A stretch of DNA of 37,152 nt from an uncultured Saprospiraceae bacterium (GTDB taxonomy: Bacteria; Bacteroidota; Bacteroidia; Chitinophagales; Saprospiraceae): positions 1 through 37,152 of the forward strand of contig CALJOK010000040.1 of assembly GCA_937981555.1 (NCBI GenBank). Reading direction: 5' to 3'. The notes below the pieces were generated by a model. That model had not been told where the DNA came from and made no database searches. It worked only from the letters and a program-made list of their open reading frames with translations. Both the position numbers and the translations under genes were made by a program. Positions 16,019 through 25,842 of the stretch are shown here, in pieces (position 1 is the first letter of the stretch; each line of letters starts with the position of its first letter).

Positions 16019-18304
16019 TTAAACATCCTGCGCATGAATCGCAGCAATCCCAACCATATCAACGATTTGGCGAACACTTGCTCCCATTTGCAATATGTGA
16101 ATTGGTTTTTTCAAACCTAATAAAATAGGTCCCATCACTCTAATGTCAGATGCTTTACTCAATAAATTGTAAGCAATATTCGCAGAAGAAAGATTTGGAA
16201 AAATCAATGTATTCGCTCGGTGTCCAGCTAACTTTGAGAAAGGATAAAACTCTTTTAATTTGTCTGGATCAAGAGCAAGGTGTGCTTGCATTTCTCCGTC
16301 GACAATCCAATCTGGATGCTTTTGATGAACAATCTTTGTAGCATTTCTCATCAATACTGCAGACTCTCCATCAGGTACAGATCCGAAATTTGAGTAAGTC
16401 ACCAAAGCAATCTTTGGTTCAATATTGAAGCGTCGAACTTCTGTTGCCACCAACTCTGTGATCGCTGCAACATCCTCTGCATTTAGGTGATGATTTATTG
16501 TCGTATCACCTAAAAACAAAGGTCCATTTTTAGTCATTAGAATATGAACACTTGCAACTTTTGGGACACCTTCTTTTGCGCCAATAATTTGCAACGCAGG
16601 CCGAACCGTATTTGGATACCTTTTTGTCAAACCACCAATCATCGCATCTGCATCTCCTGTTTCAACCATCATACTTCCATAATAATTTCTACTTTGCATG
16701 ATGTCTCTAGCTTCTGATGAAGTGACTCCTTTTCTTTTTCTCTTTTCAAAAAATAAATGAGAATATACTTCAAACGTTTTAATTTCTTGATTACCCTCTG
16801 GGCTTTTTGGATCAATCATTTTCACATTTGGCAACTCAATTTCATATTCATCTAGTAATTTTTGGATTATTTCTTTTTTTCCTAAAAGAATAGGTTCTGC
16901 AATTTTTTCTTCGACCACAACTCTTGCAGCCTTCAATACAGAAATATTTTCTGCATCAGCAAAAACAACTTTTTTAAGTTCTTGTTTCGCTTTGGATTCT
17001 ATGACTTTGGAAAGGGCATTATCGTTGCCTAACCTATTTTCCAATTCCAATTCATACGCTTCCCAATCTGTAATTGGATTTTGAGCCACACCTGAATCCA
17101 TCGCTGCTCGTGCTACTGCTGGAGCAACTGCCGTAATCAATCTTGGGTCTACAGGCTTTGGAATAATGTAGTCTTTTCCAAATTTCAAATTCGTATTTCC
17201 ATAAGCCAAGTTGACAATATCTGGAACTGGTTTTTTAGCCAATTCAGCCAATGCGTAAACTGCAGCCAATTTCATTTCTTCATTAATTTCCGATGCTCTA
17301 ACATCTAGTGCACCTCTAAAAATAAATGGAAAACCTAAAACATTATTCACTTGATTAGGATAGTCAGATCGACCTGTTGCCATGATGCAATCTTCTCTAG
17401 CCTCTTTAGCGTCGTCATAAGGAATCTCAGGAGTTGGATTGGCCATAGCAAAAATGATACAATCCTTTGCCATATCTTTTATCATCTCCTTATTCAAAAC
17501 ATTCCCTCTGGACAAACCAACAAATACATCTGCACCATTTAAAATATCTGTCAATGAAGTTTCCTTTGGCATCGAGTTATTAATGAATTCTGGTTTTTTC
17601 CCATTCAAATTATCTCGGTCGCCATGGATCAATCCTTTACTGTCATACATGAAAATATTTTCCTTTTTGGCACCTAAGGAAACATAAATTCGAGTACAGG
17701 AAATAGCCGATGCTCCTGCCCCATTCACTACAATTTTCACTTCGGACATTTTCTTCCCAACGATCTCCAAAGCATTCAATAATGCTGCGCCGCTGATAAT
17801 CGCCGTACCATGTTGGTCATCGTGCATGACTGGAATATTCAATTCCTTTTTGAGTCGCTCTTCGATTTCAAAACAAGCAGGAGCAGAAATATCTTCTAAA
17901 TTGACTCCTCCAAAAGTAGGTTCCAAAATCTTAACTGTTCGCACAAATTCATCCACATCCTTCGTGTCCAATTCCAAATCGAAACAATCTATATCTGCAT
18001 ATATTTTGAACAACAATCCTTTTCCTTCCATCACAGGTTTACCCGCAGCAGGTCCGATATCTCCTAATCCAAGTACCGCCGTTCCGTTACTGATGACCGC
18101 AACTAAGTTTCCTTTGGCGGTATATTTATAGACATCGCTTGGATTTTTTTCAATTTCCAAACAAGGTTCTGCTACGCCTGGAGAGTATGCTAATGATAAG
18201 TCTCGTTGATTGGAAGTTGCTTTGGTAGGGATAACTTCAATTTTGCCCGGACGGCCTTCTTGGTGGTATCTTAAAGCTTCTTCTTTTAGTGATTTTTTAT
18301 CCAT
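16019..18304 (-). CDS. maeB: NADP-dependent malic enzyme with C-terminal phosphotransacetylase-like domain
   Basis: A multidomain malic enzyme of 761 aa, the usual length for MaeB. It converts malate to pyruvate and CO2 with reduction of NADP, in the cytoplasm. Residues 1-430 hold the malic domains: DLSLAYSPGVAEPCLEI, GDIGPAAGKPVMEGKGLLFK, the metal-site region PVMHDDQHGTA, and the nucleotide-binding loop VVNGAGASAISC. Residues about 430-761 match phosphate acetyl/butyryltransferase (VVFADAENISVLKAARV, GDADAMIGGLTKRYPNTVRPALQIIG); in E. coli MaeB this part is regulatory and responds to acetyl-CoA. In this setting it would supply NADPH and pyruvate from C4 acids. The gene has a good -7 box just upstream. 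Confidence 0.95.
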   Translation of the reverse strand: MDKKSLKEEALRYHQEGRPGKIEVIPTKATSNQRDLSLAYSPGVAEPCLEIEKNPSDVYKYTAKGNLVAVISNGTAVLGLGDIGPAAGKPVMEGKGLLFKIYADIDCFDLELDTKDVDEFVRTVKILEPTFGGVNLEDISAPACFEIEERLKKELNIPVMHDDQHGTAIISGAALLNALEIVGKKMSEVKIVVNGAGASAISCTRIYVSLGAKKENIFMYDSKGLIHGDRDNLNGKKPEFINNSMPKETSLTDILNGADVFVGLSRGNVLNKEMIKDMAKDCIIFAMANPTPEIPYDDAKEAREDCIMATGRSDYPNQVNNVLGFPFIFRGALDVRASEINEEMKLAAVYALAELAKKPVPDIVNLAYGNTNLKFGKDYIIPKPVDPRLITAVAPAVARAAMDSGVAQNPITDWEAYELELENRLGNDNALSKVIESKAKQELKKVVFADAENISVLKAARVVVEEKIAEPILLGKKEIIQKLLDEYEIELPNVKMIDPKSPEGNQEIKTFEVYSHLFFEKRKRKGVTSSEARDIMQSRNYYGSMMVETGDADAMIGGLTKRYPNTVRPALQIIGAKEGVPKVASVHILMTKNGPLFLGDTTINHHLNAEDVAAITELVATEVRRFNIEPKIALVTYSNFGSVPDGESAVLMRNATKIVHQKHPDWIVDGEMQAHLALDPDKLKEFYPFSKLAGHRANTLIFPNLSSANIAYNLLSKASDIRVMGPILLGLKKPIHILQMGASVRQIVDMVGIAAIHAQDV

Positions 18305-18327
18305 ATGATGATTAATTTTTTAGGGCG

Positions 18328-18335
18328 CAAATATA
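18328..18335 (-). promoter_or_regulatory. -7 box for the malic enzyme gene
   Basis: On the minus strand this reads TATATTTG, an exact match to the Bacteroidota -7 consensus TAnnTTTG, 24 bp before the start codon, implying a very short leader. The -33 region is T-rich without a clear TTG. Confidence 0.5.
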
Positions 18336-18409
18336 CACTTCCCTTTAGAAATAAAAAGAGATTGGAGAAGTCATTTGGAGATTTATACCAAGGCTTTAAT
18401 CGTAATTTT

Positions 18410-19363
18410 TCATTTTCCTTTAATCTGATAAAAATATTTCTTGTCATTCACCTCTACCGACTTAACTATTCCGCCTTCATATTTTATCTCATACTTCAAC
18501 TCTCTTGGTTTATATGATTCGCCAAGTATCAAATTTATTTTTATGATTTTTGAACTTATTTTATTGTATTCAAAATTTATCTTCCTATTTAATTTACTGT
18601 CTCCATTTTCGTCAAATTCGTATTCCAAAATTTCAAGAATTTTCCCGAAATCATCGTAACTATAAGTACTCTTCAAGCCGAGTTGCTCAGATTCTAATTT
18701 ATTGTGTTCATCGACGGGATAAGAGTTTATTGAGAAATATGATACTTTATTCTTTATACGATTTCCTTTGTCATAGGTTATTACATCTTTTATTTTAGAC
18801 TCTACGTATCCTTCTCCAATATGAGAAATACAGTTATTCAAAATAGTATCAATTAATCCATTAGATGATTTAGTTCGTATGATAAACTCTAAATCTATAA
18901 ACTCATCCTTTTTAATTCTAAAACTTTCTTTGATTTCACTCTCCATAGAATAATCGAACTGGTGAATTATTTTTAACGTATCACCAGTTGTGATTGTCAT
19001 TTCAATAAGTTTATCAATCTTATTGTTTGGTAGGTAATCGTATAATATTTCTTTGTAATTAGTAGTACTTGAACTAGAAATCTGACCTCCCATTCTGAAA
19101 GTAAATCCACTTTCTCTCCAATCATATTCTTTAGATAAATAACCTCTTTCATTAAATTCCCATTTTCTAGTTACTTCTGATTTTTCATTTTCCTCGATTA
19201 GTTGAAAAATCTTATTATCTACATCAGAATTAAAAATAGAAGAAAAAATATATTCTTCAATCTCGCTAATTGTTCTTTGACTTTGAACAGGGTTAGTGCT
19301 AATTATCAGAAATAAAATTAAAACAAACATTACTCGTATAAACGTTTGAATTACACTTCTCAT
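18410..19363 (-). CDS. Secreted YD-repeat-like protein of unknown function
   Basis: A 317-aa protein with an N-terminal hydrophobic signal (FVLILFLIISTNPVQSQ, residues 13-29). The mature part is a run of short beta-hairpin units of the type found in RHS/YD-like wall proteins (KWEFNERGYLSKEYD, ILYDYLPNNKIDKLIEM, YSYDDFGKILEILEYEFDENG, INFEYNKISSKI). It lacks the toxin tip of true Rhs proteins and is far shorter. The protein at 30191-31060 has the same architecture. It lies about 100 bp upstream of the malic enzyme gene on the same strand. Function unknown. Confidence 0.65.
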   Translation of the reverse strand: MRSVIQTFIRVMFVLILFLIISTNPVQSQRTISEIEEYIFSSIFNSDVDNKIFQLIEENEKSEVTRKWEFNERGYLSKEYDWRESGFTFRMGGQISSSSTTNYKEILYDYLPNNKIDKLIEMTITTGDTLKIIHQFDYSMESEIKESFRIKKDEFIDLEFIIRTKSSNGLIDTILNNCISHIGEGYVESKIKDVITYDKGNRIKNKVSYFSINSYPVDEHNKLESEQLGLKSTYSYDDFGKILEILEYEFDENGDSKLNRKINFEYNKISSKIIKINLILGESYKPRELKYEIKYEGGIVKSVEVNDKKYFYQIKGK

Positions 19364-19396
19364 TTTTTCTTTTTTTGTGAAAAATTTAAATCGTTT

Positions 19397-20836
19397 TTAC
19401 CCAAACAAAACCGGAATAAACAAATAAGTAATCCCCACCAAAAGCATAATCGAAATAATATTCAACACAATCCCCACTTTCGCCATTTCAAAAACTTTAA
19501 TATGCCCACTTGCAAAAACGATCGCATTCGGAGGGGTCGCCATCGGTAACATAAATGCACAACTTGCCGCTAAAGTTACTGGAATGACAATTTGTAAAAC
19601 AGGAACTTGCAACCCAATCGCAATCCCTGCAACTACAGGTACAAAAATATTTACCAACGCCACATTGCTCATCAACTCTGTCATAAATAACATCACAAAA
19701 ATCAATAAAGTTGTGATTATAAAAATACTTAGTCCTTCTTGTTGAGCAATCGTATTTCCAATCAAATCAATTAGTCCAGCCGTTTTCAATCCTCCTGCCA
19801 AAGCAAGTCCTCCTCCAAAAAGAATCAGAATTCCCCAAGGCAAATTGGAAGTATCTTTCCAATCCAACGTGAATTTTCCATTTTTAAAATCAAGTGGAAA
19901 AACGAATAAAGCCAAGGCTCCCAACATGCTGATTCCGGTATCGGTTATTTGTGGAAAATAAACTTCCAACTTGCTGCGAATCATCCATAAAAATGCGGTG
20001 GTGAGAAAAATAACTAAAACTACTTTTTCTGCTCGGCTAACTTTTCCTAATTTTTTGAGTTCCCCATCAATGATATCTCCTGACGCTTTTAGTTGTCCTA
20101 AATTATTTGGGTAAAAAACTTTTACAATAAAAAAATAAGCAATCATCAACATAGTAATCGCAAATGGAACACCCATTTTCATCCAATTAAAAAAACCAAT
20201 ATCAATATTATATTGATCTTTCATCACGCCAACCATCACCATATTTGGAGGTGTGCCGACAATCGTTGCCATGCCTCCGATGTTGGCTGAAAAGGCAATT
20301 CCCAACATGATGCTCAACGCAAAGTTTTGATCATTTTTAGTAAAACCATCTTCGTCATTGATTAATAATTTTATCACCGAAAGTGCAATCGGCAACATCA
20401 CCACCGTGCTCGCTGTATTACTAATCCACATACTCATCAAAGCGGTCGCCAACATAAATCCCAAAACAACGCCATCCGCATTTGTTCCCGTCAACTTTAA
20501 AATCGACAACGCAATCCTTCGATGTAGATTCACTTTTTCCAAAGCCAACGCAATAATGAATCCGCCAAAAAATAAGAACACAATTGGATGCGCGTAACTT
20601 TGAGCGACTTCCTTAATTGGCATAATATCCACCAATGGAAAAATCGTCAAAGGTATCAATGCCGTTACGGATATTGAAACCGCTTCCGTCACCCACCAAC
20701 AAATCATCCAAGCTGCCACAGCAATCACATGATGGGCAATTGGGTTGATTATTTCATTTGGATAAAAAAGGATAGCTAGGAAAAGTATTGGCCCGAGGAG
20801 GAATCCTATTTTTTTGTACGTTGGATAGTCTTTCAT
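19397..20836 (-). CDS. SLC13/DASS-family sodium:anion (dicarboxylate) symporter
   Basis: An inner-membrane carrier of 479 aa with about 11-12 helices, probably importing C4-dicarboxylates (succinate, malate, fumarate) or a related anion with sodium. Both family signature loops are visible: SNTASTVVMLPIALSVI at about residues 141-157, and LPMATPPNAIVFASGHI near 425-441 with the conserved Pro-Pro-Asn. A third region, GTPPNMVMVGVM, gives the internal repeat. It starts 23 bp after the histidine kinase gene on the same strand, so sensor and carrier are likely co-transcribed, which suggests the carrier's substrate or its metabolism is what the kinase controls. Sulfate or arsenite-type anions remain possible substrates. 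Confidence 0.88.
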   Translation of the reverse strand: MKDYPTYKKIGFLLGPILFLAILFYPNEIINPIAHHVIAVAAWMICWWVTEAVSISVTALIPLTIFPLVDIMPIKEVAQSYAHPIVFLFFGGFIIALALEKVNLHRRIALSILKLTGTNADGVVLGFMLATALMSMWISNTASTVVMLPIALSVIKLLINDEDGFTKNDQNFALSIMLGIAFSANIGGMATIVGTPPNMVMVGVMKDQYNIDIGFFNWMKMGVPFAITMLMIAYFFIVKVFYPNNLGQLKASGDIIDGELKKLGKVSRAEKVVLVIFLTTAFLWMIRSKLEVYFPQITDTGISMLGALALFVFPLDFKNGKFTLDWKDTSNLPWGILILFGGGLALAGGLKTAGLIDLIGNTIAQQEGLSIFIITTLLIFVMLFMTELMSNVALVNIFVPVVAGIAIGLQVPVLQIVIPVTLAASCAFMLPMATPPNAIVFASGHIKVFEMAKVGIVLNIISIMLLVGITYLFIPVLFG

Positions 20837-20859
20837 TTAATTGATTTTATCATTTTGGC

Positions 20860-23800
20860 TTATTCTATATTTGGAATAGTCAAGGTTACTCTTGTCCCAC
20901 AATCTTCTAACGCTGACGCTGATACATCTACATCATCCGTTTTTACTTCTAACCTTATTTCACCTGAAGCATTAAAAGTAGCTAACCTTTCTTCTATGAT
21001 TTGTGTCCCTCTTGACTTATGTTTTTTCAAGGATTGAGCTCTAATTTCTCCAGCTCTTTTACGCCCTACTCCATTGTCTTCGATGATGCAAATCAAAGTT
21101 TCTGTTTCTTCCTCAAAAATCATTTTGATCGTCAAGAGTCCTTGCGTTTTTTTATGTCGCAATCCATGATTAATTGCATTTTCTACAAAAGGTTGAAGCA
21201 ACAAAGATGGAATTTCTACCATCACTAAATCCAAAGAATCATCAATTTCATAAACGACATCAAACTTCTTTTCAAAACGCATTTGCTCCAACCTAACATA
21301 CAATTTCAACAAGGCCAATTCATCCTCCAAAGAAACATATTTATTTTTGGAGGACTCTAAAAACAAACGCATCAACAAAGCAAAATCTGCTAAATAATTA
21401 ATCGCTAATCTTGACTCATTATTTCTAATATAATATTGAATTGCTCCCAAGGCATTAAACATAAAATGCGGATTCAATTGTAATCGAAGGGTCTTTAATT
21501 CTAATTCCAAAAATCTTCTTTGGTTTTCCTTCCGATCAATTTCTTCTTGTTCAATTTTCTTTCTACGAATTATTTCTCTTTTGACAAAATAGAATACGGT
21601 TCCAGAAATGGATATTAAAGAGAGCAAATAAAACCACCAAGTTTGATAAAAATATGGTTTAACGAATATTGGAATAATTAAATCCTCTACACTTGAATTC
21701 CCTCGATCATCCATTCCTCTTACATGCAATTTATAATGACCAGGAGGTAATTTATAATACTGAACGGAAGGAGTATTTACTGCAGGATTAAAGCCCGTTT
21801 CCCAGCCTTCCAAATAAGTTTGATAAGTATTATTTTCAGGGTTAATATAATTAGGCAACATAAAATCAAAACCGAAAAAAAAGGTTTCGGGTTCGATCAC
21901 CAGAGTCTTAGTAAAATCAAAATCACTAAACTGATTTCGAACTTGTTCCAATCCTTCTTCCAAATTAAAAAACCTAGTAACTATGGGAGCTGGGTGAGTT
22001 TTCCGAACTGCCAAATCTTCAATTTTAAATACGTCAAAACCATTTATTCCTCCAAAATAAATATTATTATTTTCATCTTTAAAATGAGATAATCGATTAA
22101 ATTCATAATTACTAAAGCCATCTCGTTGGAAGAAGTTTCGTGAAACTTTTTCCTCCATATTCAGGTAAGTTAAACCAAAAAAAGTGCTTACTAAAAATTC
22201 TTTTTTATTTAATTTTAGAATACCTGAAATACTATTATTTGGAAAAATATTTTTGGTCTCAGTTTGAATTAAATTGGTTTCTTTTCTCAACGAAAATCTA
22301 GAGAACTTTTCTGTTTTTTTATTAAAAAAAAACAATCCTTCCCCTATTGTACCTATCCATAATTTTTCGTCATCATCTTGTAGCGTCAGAAGATGCTTAC
22401 GATTTTTTGAAGATTCATCAATCACAAATTTTTGAAATTGATTTTGTTTTTCATCTATTTTAATCAACCCTGTAGAAGTTGCCAGCCAGATTATTCCATC
22501 TTGATCTTTTTGAGAAAAATTAATTATAGTGCTTTTTAGAGCCTCTTCTTTCTGTTCCCAATCATCAAATGAAGTGAACTCACCAGTACGTTTATTAAAA
22601 ATAAAAATGTCTCCATTTCTCAAAGTTTGATGCAAAGTAAACACCCAAAGTTCATCTTCAGATTTTTCTAAGATCGTTCTTGGAATTACTCCCTTGTCAG
22701 GTAAAATCCACATGCTCCAAGATTCCGATTCGGGGTGATACCGATGAATTCTTCCATTGGTCGATTGATCACAACTAATCCCCCAAAGGTAATTTTCATC
22801 ATAAATCAAGTTCCCTCCACAAGACATTTTTTCTACTACTTTTCCTAAATCATCCTTGACTATTAATCTTTCTAATTTATCATTTTTGGTGTCTAATTCA
22901 TACCAAAAACTACCCTCCTCCGCTGCATATATTTTCCCATTCTGATCACTTGCAAAACCACGCATCACATCTCCAAATTTCCCTCCTTTTAATTCTTGAT
23001 TTAAATAATTTCGAATATTTTTATTTTCATAACCAATCGTAAATTGATAAAATCCATTGTGGGAAGACAAGTGAAAACTTTTCGTAAAATCCTTTCCTCG
23101 AATACTTGTAATCTTAGATTCTACCTCTCTAATTTTTCCTAGATTTGTAAAATTATTTTTTGTATCTACTAATACTAATCTTTTAGAATAAAACCCTTCA
23201 TGAGCACTCACGATCATGTTACCGACTTCATCCTCCCAAATTAAATTGATATTAAAAAGAGGATTAAAATTATATAAATCGATTTTAGATTCAAATTTAT
23301 CAACAAAATGAATCGTCTTACTTTCTAGGGTGGAAAACCAAAGTCTACCATTTATACTTTTATAAAAAAAATCTAAACTTTGTAATTCTTGAGTCGGTGT
23401 TTTTTCACCAATGAAGAAATCTTTTTGCTTTCCTTCAAATAGTTTAATTATTTTTTGTTGATAAAAATCAAAGAGCCAGAATTTACCATTGGGCAATGCA
23501 ATTATTTTATCATTTTTTTCATTTCCACTTGAGGTAGAAATTATCTTTTCTACCAATTCAAAATCTTGCTGACTTTGCCATTTATAAATTAAAAGATGAG
23601 TATTGGTTCTTCTTAATAAAAAAACATCGCCTCTTGGAACTATCGAAACATCCATCAATGCTCCCATTTGTTGAGGAGAATTTTTAAGTGAAATTCCATA
23701 TGATTCTAGGGTGTGAAAATTAAGTACTTCCAACGAATCTCTATAATCATTAGGTTCGATAATTAGATTTTGATGAGCATCCTCATTTATTTTTCCAGCG

Positions 23801-24063
23801 CCTCTGATATTGATTTTCTTAGCAACATTTGAAAATTCAATATTGAAGAAGTTATTAAACTTAACCCCATCAAACATACTAATTCCACTTGCTGTACTCA
23901 CCCACATGATTCCTCTCGAATCAGTATATACATCATAAACAGTTCGATTGGGTAAACCATCATTTTGTGAATAATATTTGGTATCAATAGGTAAGACCTG
24001 ACCTTGGGACGAAAGGAAGAAGGATATAAAAAAAGGAATTAAAAGGAGATTTTTTATTTTCAT
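20860..24063 (-). CDS. Two-component-propeller LytS-like sensor histidine kinase
   Basis: A 1067-aa membrane sensor. Signal peptide 1-21 (FFLSSQG), then a periplasmic region of about 750 residues with reg_prop propeller repeats (NDGLPNRTVYDVYTDSRGIMWVST, QKDQDGIIWLATSTGLIKI, DDDEKLWIGTIGEGLFFF) ending in a Y_Y_Y-type domain (VQYYKLPPGHYKLHVRGMD). One transmembrane helix (WWFYLLSLISISGTVFYFV) leads to a coiled coil and a His_kinase domain with the phospho-acceptor in LNPHFMFNAL. The ATPase domain has the N-box FVENAINHGLRHKK and DNGVGRKRA. No receiver or AraC domain is fused, unlike many Bacteroides hybrid sensors; its partner is most likely the divergent LytTR regulator. It precedes the SLC13 carrier in one operon. 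Confidence 0.93.
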   Translation of the reverse strand: MKIKNLLLIPFFISFFLSSQGQVLPIDTKYYSQNDGLPNRTVYDVYTDSRGIMWVSTASGISMFDGVKFNNFFNIEFSNVAKKINIRGAGKINEDAHQNLIIEPNDYRDSLEVLNFHTLESYGISLKNSPQQMGALMDVSIVPRGDVFLLRRTNTHLLIYKWQSQQDFELVEKIISTSSGNEKNDKIIALPNGKFWLFDFYQQKIIKLFEGKQKDFFIGEKTPTQELQSLDFFYKSINGRLWFSTLESKTIHFVDKFESKIDLYNFNPLFNINLIWEDEVGNMIVSAHEGFYSKRLVLVDTKNNFTNLGKIREVESKITSIRGKDFTKSFHLSSHNGFYQFTIGYENKNIRNYLNQELKGGKFGDVMRGFASDQNGKIYAAEEGSFWYELDTKNDKLERLIVKDDLGKVVEKMSCGGNLIYDENYLWGISCDQSTNGRIHRYHPESESWSMWILPDKGVIPRTILEKSEDELWVFTLHQTLRNGDIFIFNKRTGEFTSFDDWEQKEEALKSTIINFSQKDQDGIIWLATSTGLIKIDEKQNQFQKFVIDESSKNRKHLLTLQDDDEKLWIGTIGEGLFFFNKKTEKFSRFSLRKETNLIQTETKNIFPNNSISGILKLNKKEFLVSTFFGLTYLNMEEKVSRNFFQRDGFSNYEFNRLSHFKDENNNIYFGGINGFDVFKIEDLAVRKTHPAPIVTRFFNLEEGLEQVRNQFSDFDFTKTLVIEPETFFFGFDFMLPNYINPENNTYQTYLEGWETGFNPAVNTPSVQYYKLPPGHYKLHVRGMDDRGNSSVEDLIIPIFVKPYFYQTWWFYLLSLISISGTVFYFVKREIIRRKKIEQEEIDRKENQRRFLELELKTLRLQLNPHFMFNALGAIQYYIRNNESRLAINYLADFALLMRLFLESSKNKYVSLEDELALLKLYVRLEQMRFEKKFDVVYEIDDSLDLVMVEIPSLLLQPFVENAINHGLRHKKTQGLLTIKMIFEEETETLICIIEDNGVGRKRAGEIRAQSLKKHKSRGTQIIEERLATFNASGEIRLEVKTDDVDVSASALEDCGTRVTLTIPNIE

Positions 24064-24268
24064 TTATTGAATCCAGCAAAGTGTTTTTAGCTGTTGAAAA
24101 CAAATTAAGTATTTTTTTTGAGAGGTCAGTTTCTTCTTCAAAAAATTCGTTGATCTTATTTTATGGAAAAGAAAAACAATACCGATTGTTATATGAAATT
24201 TACCGTTTATTCAAAAAAACCAACCATTTATGTGTGTTTTATTAAAAAAACAGTACTTTTCAGCATAA

Positions 24269-24276
24269 TACATTTG
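24269..24276 (+). promoter_or_regulatory. Candidate -7 box for the LytTR regulator
   Basis: TACATTTG matches the Bacteroidota -7 consensus TAnnTTTG, 88 bp before the regulator start. A -33 TTG is not obvious. The 301 bp between the divergent kinase and regulator genes (24064-24364) must carry both promoters; I see no other strong signal in it. Confidence 0.45.
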
Positions 24277-24364
24277 GAATAACTTACATTAATTTCACTT
24301 TAGAAAACCTAAAAATTGATTAGCTAGAATTCCAAAATTCTTAATAATCAAAATAACTATACTA

Positions 24365-25105
24365 ATGAATGCCATCATAATCGACGATGAGCAAAAAGCT
24401 GTTCAAATTTTGAGTAGTTTATTGCAAGAATATTGTCCTAATGTCAATATTATAGATACGGCCAATTCCCTTGATACTGGATTGCATTCTATTGCATCTC
24501 ACCAACCTGATTTAGTCTTTTTGGATATAGAAATGCCTGGTGGAAGTGGGTTTGATTTGCTTAAAAATTTGCCTCATCTCAATTTCGAAATTATTTTTGT
24601 CACGAGTCATGAAGATTATGCAATTGAAGCAATTAAGTTTTGTGCGATTGGTTATATTTTAAAACCAATTCGTGAGATGGAACTTTTAGCAGCTGTCAAT
24701 CAAGCTAGTTTTAGAATCAGTCAAAAAGAGGAAAATCTTCGGAATAAACAACTACTTCAAAATCTAAGTAATCCACATAGCCAAAATAATCGAATTGGAA
24801 TTCCAACTTCTAGAGGATTAGAATTTGTAGAGACTGGTACAATTATCCGTTGTGAAGGAGTTCAAAGATGTACTAAATTGATCTTAAAAGATAGCAAAAC
24901 AATTATCAGCTCATATAATCTTGGCGAGTTTCGAAAACTATTAGAATCATATCATTTCTATTCACCTCATAAGTCTCATCTAATCAGTCTCAGTCATATT
25001 ATTCGATATGATAAAGAAGGAACTATAGAAATGTCTGATGGAATTATTGTGCCCGTCGCCAGAAGGAGAAGGCAAGATTTTTTGGAAAGGATGACTCGGT
25101 TATAA
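24365..25105 (+). CDS. LytTR-family response regulator
   Basis: A cytoplasmic regulator of 246 aa. The receiver domain (1-120) has the acidic pair Asp7-Asp8, the phospho-acceptor Asp54 in LVFLDIEMPGGSGF, the Thr80 switch in FVTSHED, and Lys100 in YILKPI. The LytTR DNA-binding domain occupies about 145-246 (RGLEFVETGTIIRCEGVQRCTKLIL ... FYSPHKSHLISLSHIIRYDKEG ... VPVARRRRQDFLERM). It is divergent from the LytS-like kinase, the usual genetic pairing, so it most likely receives phosphate from that kinase and acts on the intergenic region and the carrier operon; that target is inference. Confidence 0.94.
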   Translation: MNAIIIDDEQKAVQILSSLLQEYCPNVNIIDTANSLDTGLHSIASHQPDLVFLDIEMPGGSGFDLLKNLPHLNFEIIFVTSHEDYAIEAIKFCAIGYILKPIREMELLAAVNQASFRISQKEENLRNKQLLQNLSNPHSQNNRIGIPTSRGLEFVETGTIIRCEGVQRCTKLILKDSKTIISSYNLGEFRKLLESYHFYSPHKSHLISLSHIIRYDKEGTIEMSDGIIVPVARRRRQDFLERMTRL

Positions 25106-25842
25106 ATTACTAGGAAGACAAGTACTTTTTATTTCGCCAATACTTCTTAGCTATTATTTCAAAAAAAAGAACGGACAAGAAGTTCCTACCTTAGCTGAAA
25201 GCATAGCGCTCAACCTAACCTTTAACCCCTAAAAATAAAACACGCCATCCTGAGAAGAATGACGTGAACTATCTTGTATCATGCCTGATACCAATTTGTT
25301 TCATCTGGTTTTTTAAAGCATTGTGTCCGAGAGTAGTAATTATTGACCGAGGCGTGTCTCATTACTGTATTCTTTGGGGTAAAATATGAATTGTATATAA
25401 TCATAACTTAATCCTCTATTTCAAAAGAGGGTTTTCAATTGGTTTAACATACAATAGTCATATTAATCCCTACTTTTCGGACACTTTTCATTAAATTTAA
25501 TTCTAAAGGTGTTATTTCGATGACAAACTTAAGGGAAGATTTGCAATTTTTCAGTACATATTAATCTATAGGTTCGATCGGTTCATCCATCGGTCATTAA
25601 TAAATAGAATGTTTCTAGTTTTTCCTTAAATTTAGGACTTCTAATAACCCCTTTTCAATTTTAGTTTTCCAAAGACCCTCAGGAACATGTCTAAATTAGG
25701 TCAATAATAATCTATTTTAGATCCACAAGTAATTCAATATTTTACTTGTAACATTTATCTATGAGACTCAAAAAATGCTCTTTAAAAGAGAAAAAAAATT
25801 CTTAAACAACTTCATAATTTATCTAATTAAAAACAAAATAGA
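25106..25842. other. Gene-free stretch between the LytTR regulator and the M49 peptidase
   Basis: 737 bp without a convincing gene on either strand. It contains a weak hairpin at about 25241-25266 (cacgccat ... atgacgtg) that may be the end structure of the regulator transcript, and the inverted-repeat pair described separately. Short open stretches occur but none has a family signature. The promoter of the M49 gene must lie near its right end; no TAnnTTTG box is evident there. Confidence 0.6.
25323..25484. mobile_element. Possible MITE or solo insertion-sequence remnant bounded by inverted repeats
   Basis: gtgtccgagagtagtaatta at 25323-25342 and the complement of gtgtccgaaaagtagggatta at 25464-25484 form an imperfect inverted pair (about 17 of 21 positions with two gaps), facing inward and bounding 162 bp with no gene. 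This is how a miniature element or a deleted IS would look. No clear target duplication is visible, so the call is tentative. Confidence 0.35.

Noticed and set aside
18410-19363. Rhs toxin or polymorphic toxin
   Set aside because: Too short, no Rhs core motif, no C-terminal toxin domain and no immunity gene downstream.
25279-25362. 27-codon minus-strand frame (MRHASVNNYYSRTQ...) over the left inverted repeat
   Set aside because: It reads somewhat protein-like, but it is very short, lacks a recognisable family, and overlaps the inverted repeat; more likely chance or a fragment of the putative element.
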